From Neoceratodus forsteri (lineage: Eukaryota > Chordata > Ceratodontiformes > Ceratodontidae), in assembly GCA_016271365.2 (NCBI GenBank), contig CM028132.1, positions 585,535,001-585,599,000 on the forward strand: DNA of 64,000 nucleotides. Direction: 5' to 3'. Under the pieces are notes generated by a model. It searched no databases. It had not been told where the DNA came from and saw only the letters and a program-made list of their open reading frames with translations. This document shows, piece by piece, positions 1-11,237 of this stretch; the first letter of the stretch is position 1, and each line of letters begins with the position of its first letter. The translations under genes were made by a program, and so were the position numbers.

Positions 1-1451
1 TCCATACCTGCCTAAGGGCAGCATCGAGAAAAAACACAGGTCAGTCTGGTCTAATGGTGTCAGCAAAAGTTCCACCCCCCCCCCTAAATTTCTGACAGTG
101 TGTCAAAAAGAATGGAACAGCTGTCCAAGGCCCAAAGCCCAAACCCCAGCCGCAGCACCCACACCCAGCTTCCAAGTGGAAGTCAAATCAGGGTAAGATG
201 TAATAGGGTGTTCCACTACCAAGCACCCCCACAGGAGCCCCCGGTGTCTGTCCATCTGTAACCCATGCTGAAGGCAGTGGGCTTAAGCTGTCTCCATCCT
301 GCCATCTGAGTAAAATATTCAGCAGGTGAAAAACAAATAACAAAGAAGAAACACTCCTCTTCCCCAGAGTAGAAAGCTGCCTGTAAAAGGTCTTTAGGCA
401 ATTGCAAAACTATCCAGCATTTGTCAGGTAGAACCACACAGAATGGACCACCAATACAGTTAATGACTGTCCTCAGATTTATAGGCTGGGGGAAAGGGGA
501 TACAGAGTGCTGAGGTCTCTAGGGGGAAGTATTTCCAGAGGTATTCTTAAAAGATATCCAGACACTGGACCAAAGATCAGCGATAATTTTTGTGGTCAGT
601 TTGGTTGAAGAAGTGCTCTTCCAAACTTGGGTTTGTAATTCTTGCTGGGAGACACATGCTAAGACTTCATCTAGATTGATGCCATGAGTTTGCAAAAAGT
701 CTTTAACCTCAGCCAGTTCCATGAACTGGAAAGTCCCCTCCTGGGTGATAACTCAAAGATCGGCAGGGTACTCTAAGAAGGCTTTGACTCCCTTTTGTCT
801 CAGAGCTTTCCAAACTAGGACAGCTGGGTGCTGATGTTGCATAGTGGCCAGTGCAAAGTCATGCTCCAGAAAAATACGGTGGTCATCAAAGAAAAATTCA
901 TATTTTGCACAAACAGTTTTCAGAAGTTGTTCTTTAGTTCTATAGTCAAGAAAAGCCATAACAATAGATTGTGGTCAGGCTTTAGAGTTTTAATGAGGTA
1001 GAATGAGGGCTCTGTGTGCATGGATGATGTTCAAATGTTTGTCATTTGGTAAGCTTAGTAGTTACTGAAGGTGCCCTTCCATAAATAAAGGGGTTTCCCC
1101 TGACTTTGTTTTTTCTGGCAAGCCATTCAGGCGTATGTTATTTCACCAGTACCTGTTTTCCAAATCTTCAAGCTTGTTGGCTAATTCCAGCTCCCTATGG
1201 TGGAGGTTTAGAATAGTGGAGTTGTGGATATCGATGATCTGCTTGTATTCGGTAAGGCAGGATTCAGTAGCCCTGGTTTGCTTTTCAATGATCTGCATGT
1301 CCCGTCGATTGTCAGCCACCATCATTTCCAGCCAGCATAGAGTCTCTCCAATACTTTGGAGCTGAGTGAACAGTTCTTTTGAGGTTATAGTAAAATTTTC
1401 TTTCTCCTCTATATCACTGGCTAAGGGAGAAGATGGAAGGGTGCATGGCAT
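1..1451 (-). mobile_element. L1/Tx1-type LINE fragment (ORF1 and following region)
   Basis: On the minus strand this stretch reads as the 5' part of an L1/Tx1-clade retrotransposon. An ORF1-like coding region occupies 519-1451. Positions 1-518 would be its C-terminal end and the spacer before ORF2. The ORF2 (endonuclease/reverse transcriptase) would lie beyond the window's left edge, so the element is cut by the window. I see no promoter and no clear element 5' end to the right of 1451. Several in-frame stops show it is dead. Confidence 0.6.
519..1451 (-). pseudogene. Degenerate L1 ORF1p (Transposase_22-like RNA-binding protein)
   Basis: Three open segments (1451-1143, 959-753, 722-519) lie in the same minus-strand frame, separated only by a few stop codons. 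The first is Glu/Gln/Arg-rich with heptad-like spacing and ends in LANKLEDLENRYW, followed after one stop by NNIRLNGLPE. This matches the coiled coil and the start of the RRM domain of L1 ORF1p, where the family motif is RRNNIRI.G.PE. The later segments carry the C-terminal-domain features: a VMAFLDYRTKEQLL-like strand, then FLEYPADL, and QEGTFQFMELAEVKDFL after a TGA. ORF1p is known as a trimeric nucleic-acid chaperone that coats LINE RNA. The stop-ridden frame means no functional product. Similarity was judged by eye, so the clade (L1 or Tx1) is an inference. Confidence 0.65.
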
Positions 1452-1822
1452 GGAGTCAGCCCAGCCTCACTGTTGATCTGGTCTGGATTTGTTTATTTGA
1501 TTTTTCCCAATGAGGGGACAGAAAATTCTTTTAACTTAAGTCTGGTGGTTATAATAATTGTCATAATCTTCTGTTTTCAGTCAAGAGGGAACACTGAAGT
1601 GGCCAGGATGGATCAGGATAAGGCACAGTGACTGGGAGCCTGAAAATTAGGATACCATTAGAACGGAGACGTCACCGGAAGTACCTGAGAGAGGGTGTTT
1701 GTGTCATCTCCCCCTTCCCCGAAACTGAACACTTCACTTCTGTGATACTCTTGGCTCTTGACCATACTAGGGTGAGAAGTCTGAGTCCAGACACATAAGC
1801 AGGTTTACCAGATGGTACAGGT
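1452..1822. other. Unassigned single-copy-looking DNA
   Basis: No coding region, repeat or structured element could be recognised here. It may include the 5' UTR of the minus-strand L1-like element. Confidence 0.4.
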
Positions 1823-2390
1823 TAAGGAATTTATTTATTTATTTAAGTCTTTGTTTACCGGGTAAGTATACTGATCTAGGGATCATTTTCAGGCATGACC
1901 TGGGCCACAAACAATGGCACAGAACAAATGATTTGAGATACTATACAAGCCAAATAGTAGTTGCAGGTTACAGGCAATACAGATAAATTACAAGGAAGCA
2001 GTAAATGAAAGAGTAAGCAATGGTAGAGACAGATAATGCATAATGTACAGTTACAAGTTTCAAAACAGAGTAGCCAAAAAATTTGGTATCAGCAGTAAAT
2101 ACTAAATTGAGACATGGCAAACAAAACCTAGAAGGGTCAACAGTTCGCAAGCAGAACAATACCTAGGTGGAGGTGAAACGAGGAGAAGCAGGGGAGATGA
2201 GTGCAGGTAGGGAACAATAGAATGAGTTCAGAGTCATCCACCAAGTGCACTAGGTACTGAGGCGAGTGACGGTGAGATTCCTAGGAGGGGTCTATAGTAG
2301 GGGAGGGAGGGATAGTAATTAAATTAAGTGCCAGTGAAGTCATAAAGGAAGAACATAAATAGTTGACAGTTTTGGAGTGGGAAACTGGGA
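1823..2390 (-). mobile_element. 5'-truncated LINE 3' end
   Basis: Read on the minus strand, the stretch ends at its low-coordinate side in an A-rich tail (plus strand: repeated ttta, then ctttgtttaccgggtaag). The plus-strand string about catttt, then a tgacctgggcc-like block, resembles the 3' end of the minus-strand LINE starting near 24730 (catttt, gtggacctgggg). I infer a 5'-truncated 3' UTR copy of that family. No coding sequence is retained. Confidence 0.45.
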
Positions 2391-2399
2391 TTTGCCTTG

Positions 2400-3170
2400 G
2401 TACCTAGGCTTGACATTGCCAAAAAGGTGAAGAATCTGGGTGTCATCCTGGTTGAACAGCTGACATTTGAGGTGCAGGTGTCGACAGTCATCTGGAATGG
2501 CTTCTTTTCAACTTAGATTCTCATCTGTCAGCTCAGTCAGTGACTATGGGGCTGAATGAAGTCTCCACCACTTTCTGTCTTGCACCACATCAACAGCTTT
2601 GTTTGTCTTTAATCCTTTCTGCTGCAAGTTGTTCTTGATGGTATCTGTCCATCTATCTGGAGTGTATGGGGTGAGATTGAAAGGTAGCACCTCTGCATAG
2701 TAGACAGCCACACCTGCAATGGTGGTTTGCTTGCAGTTTATCCTGGCAACTCACCCGGCTCTCACTAGTAACTCCAAGCACCACACCTCAGGAGCTTGCC
2801 TTAGCTGGCATGCTGAACCTAGTAAAGGTAGCCAAGGCATAATGGTCAAACATTTGGCAAAAATGAAACCTCTAGAAACAAATGAACAATGTCCAGGAAT
2901 GGCTTCTACCATCTTGGAAATATTAACCAGATTTGTTCCCTTATCCCCCTTAGGATTTCCCCTTTATACTACATGTGTTTGTGACATCATGCCTCAATTA
3001 CTGTAATGCCCTCTACCTTGGAGTCAGTGGAGGTGTGCTATAACACCTGCAGTTACTGAAGAATGTGGCTGTGAGGTAGTCAACCAACCTTCCAAGGATG
3101 AGTCACATTACCATTGTGCTGTGGGAACTACACTGGTTGCTGGTTAAGTGGCATATCTCCTATACTAAGA
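2400..3170 (+). pseudogene. L2-clade LINE C-terminal scraps
   Basis: Two pieces resemble the region after the reverse transcriptase in L2 LINEs. At 2400-2515 the frame reads KKVKNLGVILVEQLTFEVQV, as in the L2 motif LGVILD..L.F..QV. At about 2880-3170 the frames read pieces equivalent to the HAFV.S.LDYCNALYLG block, then SHITIVLWELHWLLVKWHIS, matching the HITPVL..LHWLPV..RI motif. Several frame changes are needed to join them. The intervening 2516-2870 is not recognisable as L2 and may be an insertion. Confidence 0.6.
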
Positions 3171-3249
3171 GTCATACTAAGAAAGGTAGATATACAGAAG
3201 ACCGTAGCCCATATATGTATATCTCCACCCATGCTGGTATTAACATCCC

Positions 3250-5128
3250 AAGGTTTATAGTAAATGACAGTCCAGATTTTGCTTAAATTTGGTAAAATTT
3301 AGGGATTCTATTATTGAACCAGGCAGCGAATTCCATAGGGGGATGATTCTTTGGGTATAATAAGAACGTCTTTTGTTTTTTCTAGGATAAGTAAGTGCCA
3401 GCTGGTATATGTGGCTTCTAAGATCACACTCTCTTTTATTGAGGGACATACCCATCTCCGACATTAATTCACAGTCAGAGAACATTTTATGCATCAATAA
3501 GAGATCTCTTGTTCTTCTTTGCTCCAAAGAATACAGGTTTAGTTCATTTAGTCTTACATCATAACCTTTTTCATACATATTTGAAATGAATTTTGTGACT
3601 CTCCTCTGCACCCCCTCCAATCTCTTCACATCTGTCCTGAGGTATGAACTCCACAGAGGAGAGCAGTAATCCAGATGTGGCCTTGCATAGGCCTTATACA
3701 GTGGCAAAATGCATTCTTGGTCTCTTGATGTAAAGCTCCTTTTGATACTGCCTATTAGTCTATTGGCCCTAGTAATAATATGGTTGCAATGACTGTGAAA
3801 AGATAAATCAGAGGTAATAATTATTCCCAGGTCAGTTTGCTGTACTACTGGGGATAGTATGTGACCATTTAATGTATACTGGTTATGTTTGTGTGCAGCT
3901 CCAAAATGCATAATAACGCATTTTTTACCATTGAAAGTCGTGTGTTTTTTTATGCCCAAACCTCCAGTTTTTTTTTAAATCATTTGTGAGATTTAGAATA
4001 TCCACTCCATTTTGTCTGGCGCTGCAAGTTTAGTTTCATCTGCACACTTTATGACAAAACTGTTAATATTGATGGTAAGATCAGATATAAATTTGGAGAA
4101 CAGTGTTGGACCAAGTACTGATCCCTAAGGTACTCTGCTACTGATCGGACATGGGTCAGACATAAATCCCCTGATGCATACCCTTTGAGTACAGAGATAT
4201 AGCCATTCTTCCACCCAGTTTATAATTGCATTGTTTATTCCCAATGATCTCATTTTAGTTATTAAAGTATCATGGGGCACCTTGTCAAAAACTTTACAAA
4301 AGTCCAGATAGACAACATCTACTGATGTATTACTCGCCAAAGTTTTACTAACATATTCGTAAAAGACAAGGTTTCCAGATAAATAAGACCTATTGTTTTT
4401 AAAACTGTGTTGAGTTCGGTCCACTAAACCCATGTTTTTTTAGATCCTCTTCTAGTTTAATTTTCAGAATGGACTCGAAGATCTTACCCAGAATATTGGT
4501 TAAACTGATCGGTCTATAGTTTGTGACGTCTTATTGATTTCCCTTCTTGTAGATAGGGGTAACAGAAGCTGTCTTCCAGTTGCTTGGAATCTCGTGTAAC
4601 ACTAGTGACATGTTGAAAATTTTATGTAGTGTTTCCACTAGCCAATCTCTGATTTCCCTGAGAAGTCTTGGGTGTAATCTAGCCAGGCCTGGTGATTTAT
4701 TTTTATTGATACTAATGAGTTTATTTAAAATCTCAGCTTTTGAGATATACAGATGCTCTTCAGTTTTGTTACTGGGGGGGGGGGACTTATTTGTGTTGTT
4801 TTTTGAATGAAAGACAGAGTTAAAGTATTTGTTAAATTCTTCAGCGATATCCTGGGGTGCTGTTATCACCACAGAATTTACAGTAAGAGGCCCTATATTG
4901 CTAGTTGTTTGTTTTTTGTTATTTATGTAAGAATAAAACACTTTTACCTCTATCTTTCCTATAAGCTAATATAACCTCTATTTTTTTCTTTTCCCTTTTG
5001 AATATATTTTTACAGTTTTTTAGAACAGACCTGTAGCTCCATTTATTGTTGTCACTGTTGTCTTTTTTCATAGCTTTATAAGCCCTTTTTTTTGTTTTAA
5101 TAGTTTCATTATATTTGGTGTTACCCAC
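3250..5128 (-). mobile_element. CR1-clade LINE, 5'-truncated
   Basis: Minus-strand frames 5128-4919, 4941-4531, 4433-4125 and 3959-3255 are collinear with a CR1 ORF2. In order they carry the pre-RT region, the fingers of the reverse transcriptase (SPGLARLHPRLLREI, TPIYKKGN), the palm block (VDVVYLDFCKVFDKVPHDTL) and the C-terminal block (PLYKAYARPHLDYCSPLWSSYL, then LEGVQRRVTKFI). The endonuclease is missing. The plus-strand L2 scraps to the left and L2 copies to the right are separate insertions. The Tether/3' end lies near 3250, and no clear tail repeat was identified. Confidence 0.8.
3255..4941 (-). pseudogene. Broken CR1 reverse transcriptase
   Basis: The RT domain is spread over at least three frames. 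The block A palm motif YLDFCKVFD retains one catalytic Asp. The downstream PQGSVLGP-like motif is split by a frameshift near 4110. At about 4025-4060 (minus) the motif that should read F.DD is CADET, so the second catalytic Asp is replaced by Glu. The C-terminal 234-residue segment (3959-3255) is intact and strongly CR1-like. RT would copy LINE RNA onto nicked target DNA, but this copy cannot be active. Confidence 0.75.
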
Positions 5129-5189
5129 AATGAGATTTTACCCTTTTTATTGTAAGTTGCCTTATTTGGAGCATATTTTGTTTCTAGTT

Positions 5190-5375
5190 CCAAAACCTGT
5201 AAGATTGGTTTGCTAACCTACAAGGCCCTACAAGGTCTTCGTTTCGGCTACCTGTGTGAACGCCTACATCCTTGCCTCCCCATTAATCCCATCTGTTCTG
5301 CTAAAGAGGGTCTCCTGATCTTACCCATGACCAGACTTAAAAACCTCTGGGGACAGAACCTTTTGGTATTTAAAT
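5190..5375 (+). pseudogene. Short L2-clade LINE fragment
   Basis: The plus-strand frame reads KIGLLTYKALQGLRFGYLCE and later SAKEGLLILPMTRLK. These match the L2 C-terminal motifs LLTYKALHG..P.YL and S..GLL.VPR.R.K. The fragment abuts a minus-strand L2 copy, so the two face each other. Confidence 0.55.
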
Positions 5376-5399
5376 GATTTTTATGAATTATCTATTTAT

Positions 5400-6600
5400 A
5401 ATAATAATAATAATCTTTATTTATAAGAAGTGTAATTTAACAAGTATCAAAGTGATTTTACAGAGTTAAAACACCTAAACTTCAACAGTAAACATCTAGT
5501 ATAAAAACAATGAATATTAATCAGCAAAGAAGGCCAGCAAAAATAAATATGTTTTTAGAGCTTCTTTAAAACTCTCCACAGTCAAGCACCCTCTAGCCGA
5601 ATGAGGTAGAGAATTCCATAGGTTAGGGTCTTCGAAAGCAAAAGTACGCACCTCAGAGGTCTTCAAATGAACCCTGGGAATCTCTAGCAATCCCTCATCA
5701 GAAGAGCAGAGTGGCCGGAGGGAGTGATAGGGACAAAGGAGATCTTCTAGGTAGCTCGGTCCCTGACCGTGTAGGTCTTTATAGGTCAGCAAGCCACCTT
5801 TGAAGGAGATTTGCCACTGGACTGGCAGCCAGTGCAGTTTGTGCAACACAGGTGTGATATGACTAAATTGAGACAACCCTGTCAACAACCTGGCTGCAGC
5901 ATTCTGCACCAGCTGCAAGCAGTGTATACCTACCCCTGGTAGCCCTAGGTACACAGCATTGCAGTAATCAAGACGAGAGGTCACAAAGGCGTGGACCAAA
6001 GTCTGAAGGTTGCCAGGCGGAACCAGATGCTTGAATCTGGGTGATGTTTCTCAGATGATAAAAAGAGGTCTTGATGATGGAGGACACCTGAAGTTTCAGA
6101 GTCAACCCCTTGTCAAGAATAACGCCCAGACTTTGCACCCATTCAGAGGTCATCAGCTGGCAGCCATCAAGCAAAAGACCAGTGGCCCATCCAGCCAAAG
6201 ACCCCTCTACCTGATGACCCAAGTCCACCACCAGAATCTCAGTCTTGTCAGGATTCAGTTTCAACCAGCTGGCACTCATCCAGCCCTGGATCTAAGAGAG
6301 GCAATTGCTAAGCATGGAGGCTGCATCACCTTGATCCAATGTAAATGACATGTACAGCTGAGTATCATCTGCATAGCAGTGAAAACTCAGACCATACCAC
6401 CTTACAATGTCTCCCAATGACAGCATATACACTGTGAATAGCACAGGTGACAATACTGAGCCCTGGGGAATCCCACATGGCAGGGACAAAGCATCAGAGG
6501 AATAAATTCCCTATACTACTCTCTGAAACCTGCCAGTGAGGAATGAATGGAACCATCTAAGGACCATCCCTGACAGTCCACAGATCACCTGCAGGGTATG
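5400..6600 (-). mobile_element. L2-clade LINE, 5'-truncated
   Basis: The 3' end at the low-coordinate side has an (aat)n microsatellite tail at 5400-5415, typical of L2. Going into the element on the minus strand, 5999-5517 is a 160-residue C-terminal segment (HAFVTSRLDYCNAVYLG, LHWLPVQWQISFK, LWNSLP). Then 6279-5968 has LNPDKTEILV and LGVILDKGLTL. Then 6489-6292 has CGIPQGSVLSPVLF and CYADDTQLY, the RT catalytic core. Weaker RT similarity continues to about 6600, where the copy is truncated. The frames are shifted relative to one another but carry few stops, so it is moderately young. Confidence 0.85.
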
Positions 6601-7100
6601 GGTATGCATTCTTGTTAGTTTTTGTATTTGGATGTAGAGTTATTAAGAATTCCTGAGTAGTTGCAAAGAAAGTGACTGCAAATAAACTGGCCTCAGTTTT
6701 GTCACAATACACCAGCTTCAACTAAAGTTCCAGTTAGTACAAGTAGCTAAAATAAAGGATCCAGCTCATACCTGAACTGTGAGGTTCCATTGTACTTTTG
6801 TTAAAAAAAAGGTAATATTGTAGCGACTGAAACACAAGAAAGACAGTGGCACATGCGAACTGTGGCAACAAAGTTAATTTAATAAAGTAAAGCATGAACA
6901 AACAGATGGTTCCCAGGCGCTTCGAATAACAATTCAAAAATGTAAAAAGGTATCAGTGCATTTTTTATGCAATCAATAGTATTAAATGGACATTTAATTG
7001 CTATTTACACTACTGTGCATTTGATTAATTGTTTTGTAGTTCGCACTTAGCACTTTTTATGTTGGCTCATGCTTGCGCAACCAACATATTGCAGTAGTAG
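6601..7100. other. Unassigned AT-rich DNA
   Basis: Nothing recognisable. Short open frames here have no family features. Confidence 0.4.
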
Positions 7101-8110
7101 CAGATTTGGAGGAGCGGTCACTGAAGAAATGCTGGTAAGCTGTATAATGGCATGAATACGTTTTTTTAAACTTTGGTGTGTATCTCAGGCATTTTTAGGA
7201 ATTTTGGCACCAAATTTTCAACATGGGGTTAGTGGGGAACCTCCTCATGAATTCAGTCACTGTCATGGCGTCATTCAATCCCAAAAAGGTGATTTCGCAG
7301 TCACAGTGAGGAATCACCTTTTGGGACTGATTAACGAAATGACAGTGCCACTGTTCATGAGGTGGGCTCTCAAAAAGCCTATGTTGCAAATTTGGTGAAA
7401 ATATCAAAACAATGAATGTTTTATGAGCGTGTGTTGTGCAGTTTACACGCACGCTCATAACTTTGTGAATTTGTAATATTTTCACTCCAGATTTTCAACA
7501 CTGGCATTTCTCCACACCTCCTTATCAACAGTACAGCTGTCATTTTACATGCCCTGGCCAAAATGTGTTTTTGCACTTCCAACGCAGAATGCGCGGTTGC
7601 TGTGCGAAATCAGTTTTCAGGACAGTTTAACAAATGACAGTGATGCTCTTCATGAGCAAAGGTCCAAAAATGCATATGTTGAAAATCTGGTGATGAAAGT
7701 CCATAAACTGACTGTGTTACAAGTATGCATTGCAGAGTTTTCACGCACCCTTGTAACTTCGCAAATGTGCAATATTTTCAAGCCAGATTTTCAACACTGG
7801 CATTTTTTCACACCTCCTTATGAACAGTACAGCTGTCAGTTTTCACATCCTGCCCAAAACGTGTTTTCGCACCTGTGGCATAGAATGGCTGATCACTGTG
7901 GGAAATCAACTTTTGGGACAGAGTAACAAAATCACAGAGCCACTGTTCATGAGGGAGGTCCCAAAATGCCTATGTTGAAAATGTGTCTCTTCAGGGTGGG
8001 GGTGAGGTAGGCGTCAGTTCAATAGTTCATTGCCATGCCTATTATGCATCTCTAACTCCTGCACTACCAATGCCAATGACAGCGAGACAACATTCGGCAT
8101 TGAGAAATGC
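7100..8110 (+). repeat. Palindrome-module repeat family, copy 1
   Basis: The stretch is built of modules of roughly 200 bp that are themselves inverted repeats. The clearest is centred near 7302, with arms around cccaaaaaggtgatt (7280-7294) and aatcaccttttggg (7312-7325). Pairing extends outward with mismatches to about 7205 and 7400, including cacca..ttt..caacat on one side and its complement on the other. Recurrent phrases are ttcaacactggcatttt, atgaacagtacagctgtcatttt and cactgttcatgagg. The whole copy matches the reverse complement of 41990-43330 in the same module order. The short open frames inside are incidental. Confidence 0.75.
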
Positions 8111-8228
8111 TTGTTTTCTCTAGTATACATGATATGTAAAGTGGTGCTTTTATATGGTTGGATACTACAGTCACATGTCTCTACATGGTGGTATATTTAA
8201 ATGGTGATGTATGTTGTGAACTCCCCCA

Positions 8229-8265
8229 CCCCGACGAAGAGGGTTGTTACCCTTGAAGTGCCAGG
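8229..8265 (+). other. Degenerate hammerhead-ribozyme-like motif (Penelope-type?)
   Basis: The sequence has cCGACGA, then a 5-bp stem (agggt/accct), then GAAG. This is close to the hammerhead core CUGANGA - stem II - GAAA, with two core positions changed. A related motif lies on the minus strand at 35138-35170, inside a transposed segment. Hammerhead motifs are established features of Penelope-like retroelements. The assignment is an inference, and the ribozyme would be dead. Confidence 0.25.
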
Positions 8266-9639
8266 ACACCATCCATTTGTTCATGCTTTAATTTATTAGA
8301 TTAACTTTGTAGCCACAGTCCATGTGTATCACTGTTTTTCTTGTGTTTCAGTTGTTCATTTGCTACATATGGCTGATCCGTGGACTTTTCTCACCATCTA
8401 GCGCATCATGTTTGTGTTTTTCTGCAATTTTGTAGAGAAATGTAAAATTTACAGACCAGCCTACTCTAAGCCACATTGTCAGCAATCTTGCTTACTGTTT
8501 TTAAGTTGGAGTTTTAGGGGAGGGGCACTTATTAAACATTGCTGTTAACGGGATTTCTTCTTTCTGATATACTGAAAATAGTAGGAGTTCCAGAAATAGC
8601 TAGTGACTGAGACATAGCACCAGACAGCTAGTATACAGTGGTGTTGGGGTCTGGTCACATTGACGCATAATGTTCTCTACTGTAAGAGTCAGGAGGAAAA
8701 AGCAGATGCAACATACTTTTACCAGGAGACAGGTCCCAACATGCACTTGTTCATGACATGGAGGTTGTGTTTGTGAACTCAGGAAAGCAGAAGAGACAAT
8801 CCCTGAGGCATGAAGCTGCGTCATTGTATTATAGCTAATAGGCAGCTTGAAAGAACCACTGCAGACAAAGTAACAACACTCCATGGCATGCATCACAACC
8901 TCTTTGCATTAAATTGTGCTGCACTGGTGACTGACACTTCCATAATTCAAAGAAAAATATGAATAAAATAATAGGCATCATTTGTTTAGTCTTAATGAAT
9001 GTTTCTGTAAAGCCTGTTTCATCTTTTATTATTTTATATGTCCAAACATAATGCCAACACTATCTAAAACATCAGTATATCTTTGAATAGAAAGGGTAAA
9101 TTTATGTGTGAAATCATAGTACTGTGGAAAACACAGCACTCGAGAGGTATGCTCACATGAGCAGAAAAGGGAAAAGGACTCTGGAGAAAACACAGATATT
9201 TTTCAGGAATAGCAGTGTTGGCAAGGGTAGCACTTTCCCCAGAAAAATGTAAAATGTTTCCTTTGAAAACCCAGATTAGATGAAAACATCTCATATTTGC
9301 CGGTTTCAGGTGGTAACTCCACATAGCAGTGGCTTCTTCAGTAAATAGCTAGATCTGCATGTGAGTTGGCACAGGATGTAGTATGCAGCATAACACATGA
9401 AATAAATAATAGCCTGAGGCAGATTGAAAACAAGACTTGAAGCAGTAACAAAAGCAATGATAGGCAGTAAAACAGGAAGTACTGAAGACTGCCCTTTTAC
9501 TGCTTTTGTTTGAGAATCAAGCCTTGTCCACCTGCAACCAAGGTATGAAATGCTGCAGAGAATGGTTGATTTCTTGAAAAGGGGAACATGAACACCAACA
9601 ACCTCACATCCAAGAGTGGGGCTGGTTCCTATTTGCACT
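8266..9639. other. Unassigned DNA
   Basis: No domain, LINE motif, tRNA-like promoter or tandem repeat was recognised. Open frames of 60-110 codons on the minus strand lack any family resemblance. Confidence 0.4.
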
Positions 9640-9985
9640 TTAAGTGCAAAAACATTTTGTTTGTGTTTGCTGCAGTATACTAGATTGTATCAGACTGATT
9701 TTGGCTTTGCTGACTTCCAAGCTAACATTTGCTTTTATAAGAATTCCCAGAATCCCCTGCAGCTGACATCAGAGCAGGTTTGCAGCACTGGTAAATTCAA
9801 TAGCCTGCAGTGCATGGTAGAGATTTTATAAGCTCAGGTCAGAAGTTTGCTTGCTGGTCCTGCTGTTCTCCTAGGGCAATGTACAGTCCTCTGTGACTGT
9901 CTCTTAGCCTTGGGAGAACAGCATGACAAGCAAACAAAATATACCATACTGCAGTAAACAGTAAGAAAAAAAATGTTTTAGCACA
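9640..9985. repeat. Imperfect inverted repeat with a 91-nt inner hairpin
   Basis: The inner hairpin spans 9845-9935. Its 5' arm (gtttgcttg..tgctgttctcc) pairs with a 3' arm (ggagaacagcatgacaagcaaac), with a small bulge and a structured loop. Looser outer pairing links the segment about 9640-9675 (tgcaaaaacattttg, ctgcagtata) to 9940-9985. It could be a MITE-like foldback copy or a precursor-like RNA hairpin. There is no evidence of transcription. Confidence 0.5.
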
Positions 9986-10270
9986 CAAAGTGAAAATTAG
10001 GACCAGTGCCACACTTAGGTATAGGGCTCATAGTGCTGACTGTTCCCCCTTAACTGAGGCAGGAAGTGACATTATAGTAAATCAGACTGAAATAGAGCAA
10101 AATGATTGGATAAAACACAACAGCTGACCAAAGCTGGACACGGCATTAATCACTGGTAATGCCCTCTCCAAACAATAATAACCCCTGCTCCAAACAGTAG
10201 TACCACATCTAACTACACTGTTATCGGGAGTAGCAGATCTCCACGCTGTCTTGAGCCACCTACTCGCACA

Positions 10271-10534
10271 GTGGACTGTTGAGATCGGACAAAAACTCTT
10301 TCCCTTCGATTACACTGAGCTCTTTCACCCAATACTTGCAATTCATTTTGTTTTGTGCCACATATAATGAACCATTAAAGCCGTCATATATTTAATTATC
10401 TCTTGTACCATCCCCCACCCACCCAGTGGAACACTGAGATCGCTAAAAACTGTTTCCATAGAGTACACTAATGTCCTGCATCGAATACTTTCAAGTGGTT
10501 TTCCTTTGTGCCACACGTATGTAACTATCAAGCC
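10271..10534. repeat. Tandem duplication, 155-bp offset
   Basis: Segments 10271-10382 and 10426-10534 are diverged direct copies. They share in order a gtgga..tgagatcg block, an aaaaact.tttcc block, a tacact block, aatactt, ttttgtgccaca and a final caagcc/aaagcc. No function was recognised. Confidence 0.55.
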
Positions 10535-11142
10535 CTAAAGATCATGGTTTCTTACCATTTTAGAGCTGCGTCTTTTGTGTGCACTCCTCCAGTACTTGCT
10601 TGTCTTGCAGCTGCTGCTTCTTCTTCAGCCACATCCGATTCTCAGGCAGGTGCTGCTTCTTGTAATAATATTTTTGTCTAATGATTGTGTTTCAGTTGCC
10701 ATCGCTTCTAGAAAATGTAATGTACAAGTGTAAAGACAGCCCAGTTGTAACTTTGCAGAATATTAGAATGTTAGTGGTTGCATTAGTTCACATATCAAAA
10801 AATGTCAGGAGATAAAGCCCAGGATACAATGCGGCTTCACTAAAGACCATGCAGAACTGTGTCCTTGCATAATAGCAGGGCATCCAGAGAAATATCCACT
10901 ACTTAAAAATCTTTAAAAAGCACAGCAATATGTTATACTGTCATAAAAATGTTATACGTGCCTACATTTGTTTAGCACAATAATTATATAAATAAATGTT
11001 TGCATGGTTGTCACGTTCCGCACTTATGAACAGTAAAACATTTGAACTACTGTCTAGATTTTATCAAATGCCCTTTATAATTATTAGTGCTTAACAGCAC
11101 TTGCCATGTTACAAGCACATTAAGCCACTCTAAAAGATGCTT
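10535..11142. other. Unassigned DNA
   Basis: No coding region or repeat was recognised. Confidence 0.35.
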
Positions 11143-11237
11143 CTACTGGGGAATTAATGCATGGTTGGGTGGTTGTAGGCACTCTGCCTTCGGCCTCGAG
11201 CCACACACCCCCCAACCATGCATTAATTCCCCAGTAG
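11143..11237. repeat. Perfect 27-bp inverted repeat (95-nt hairpin)
   Basis: Positions 11143-11169 are the exact reverse complement of 11211-11237 (ends ctactgggg / ccccagtag). The 41-nt interior also has partial complementarity (gtggttg / ccacac) and a GC-rich tip. Perfect arms in a region otherwise full of decayed repeats point to a young hairpin MITE, gene conversion or selection on the fold. No target-site duplication is clear. Confidence 0.75.
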
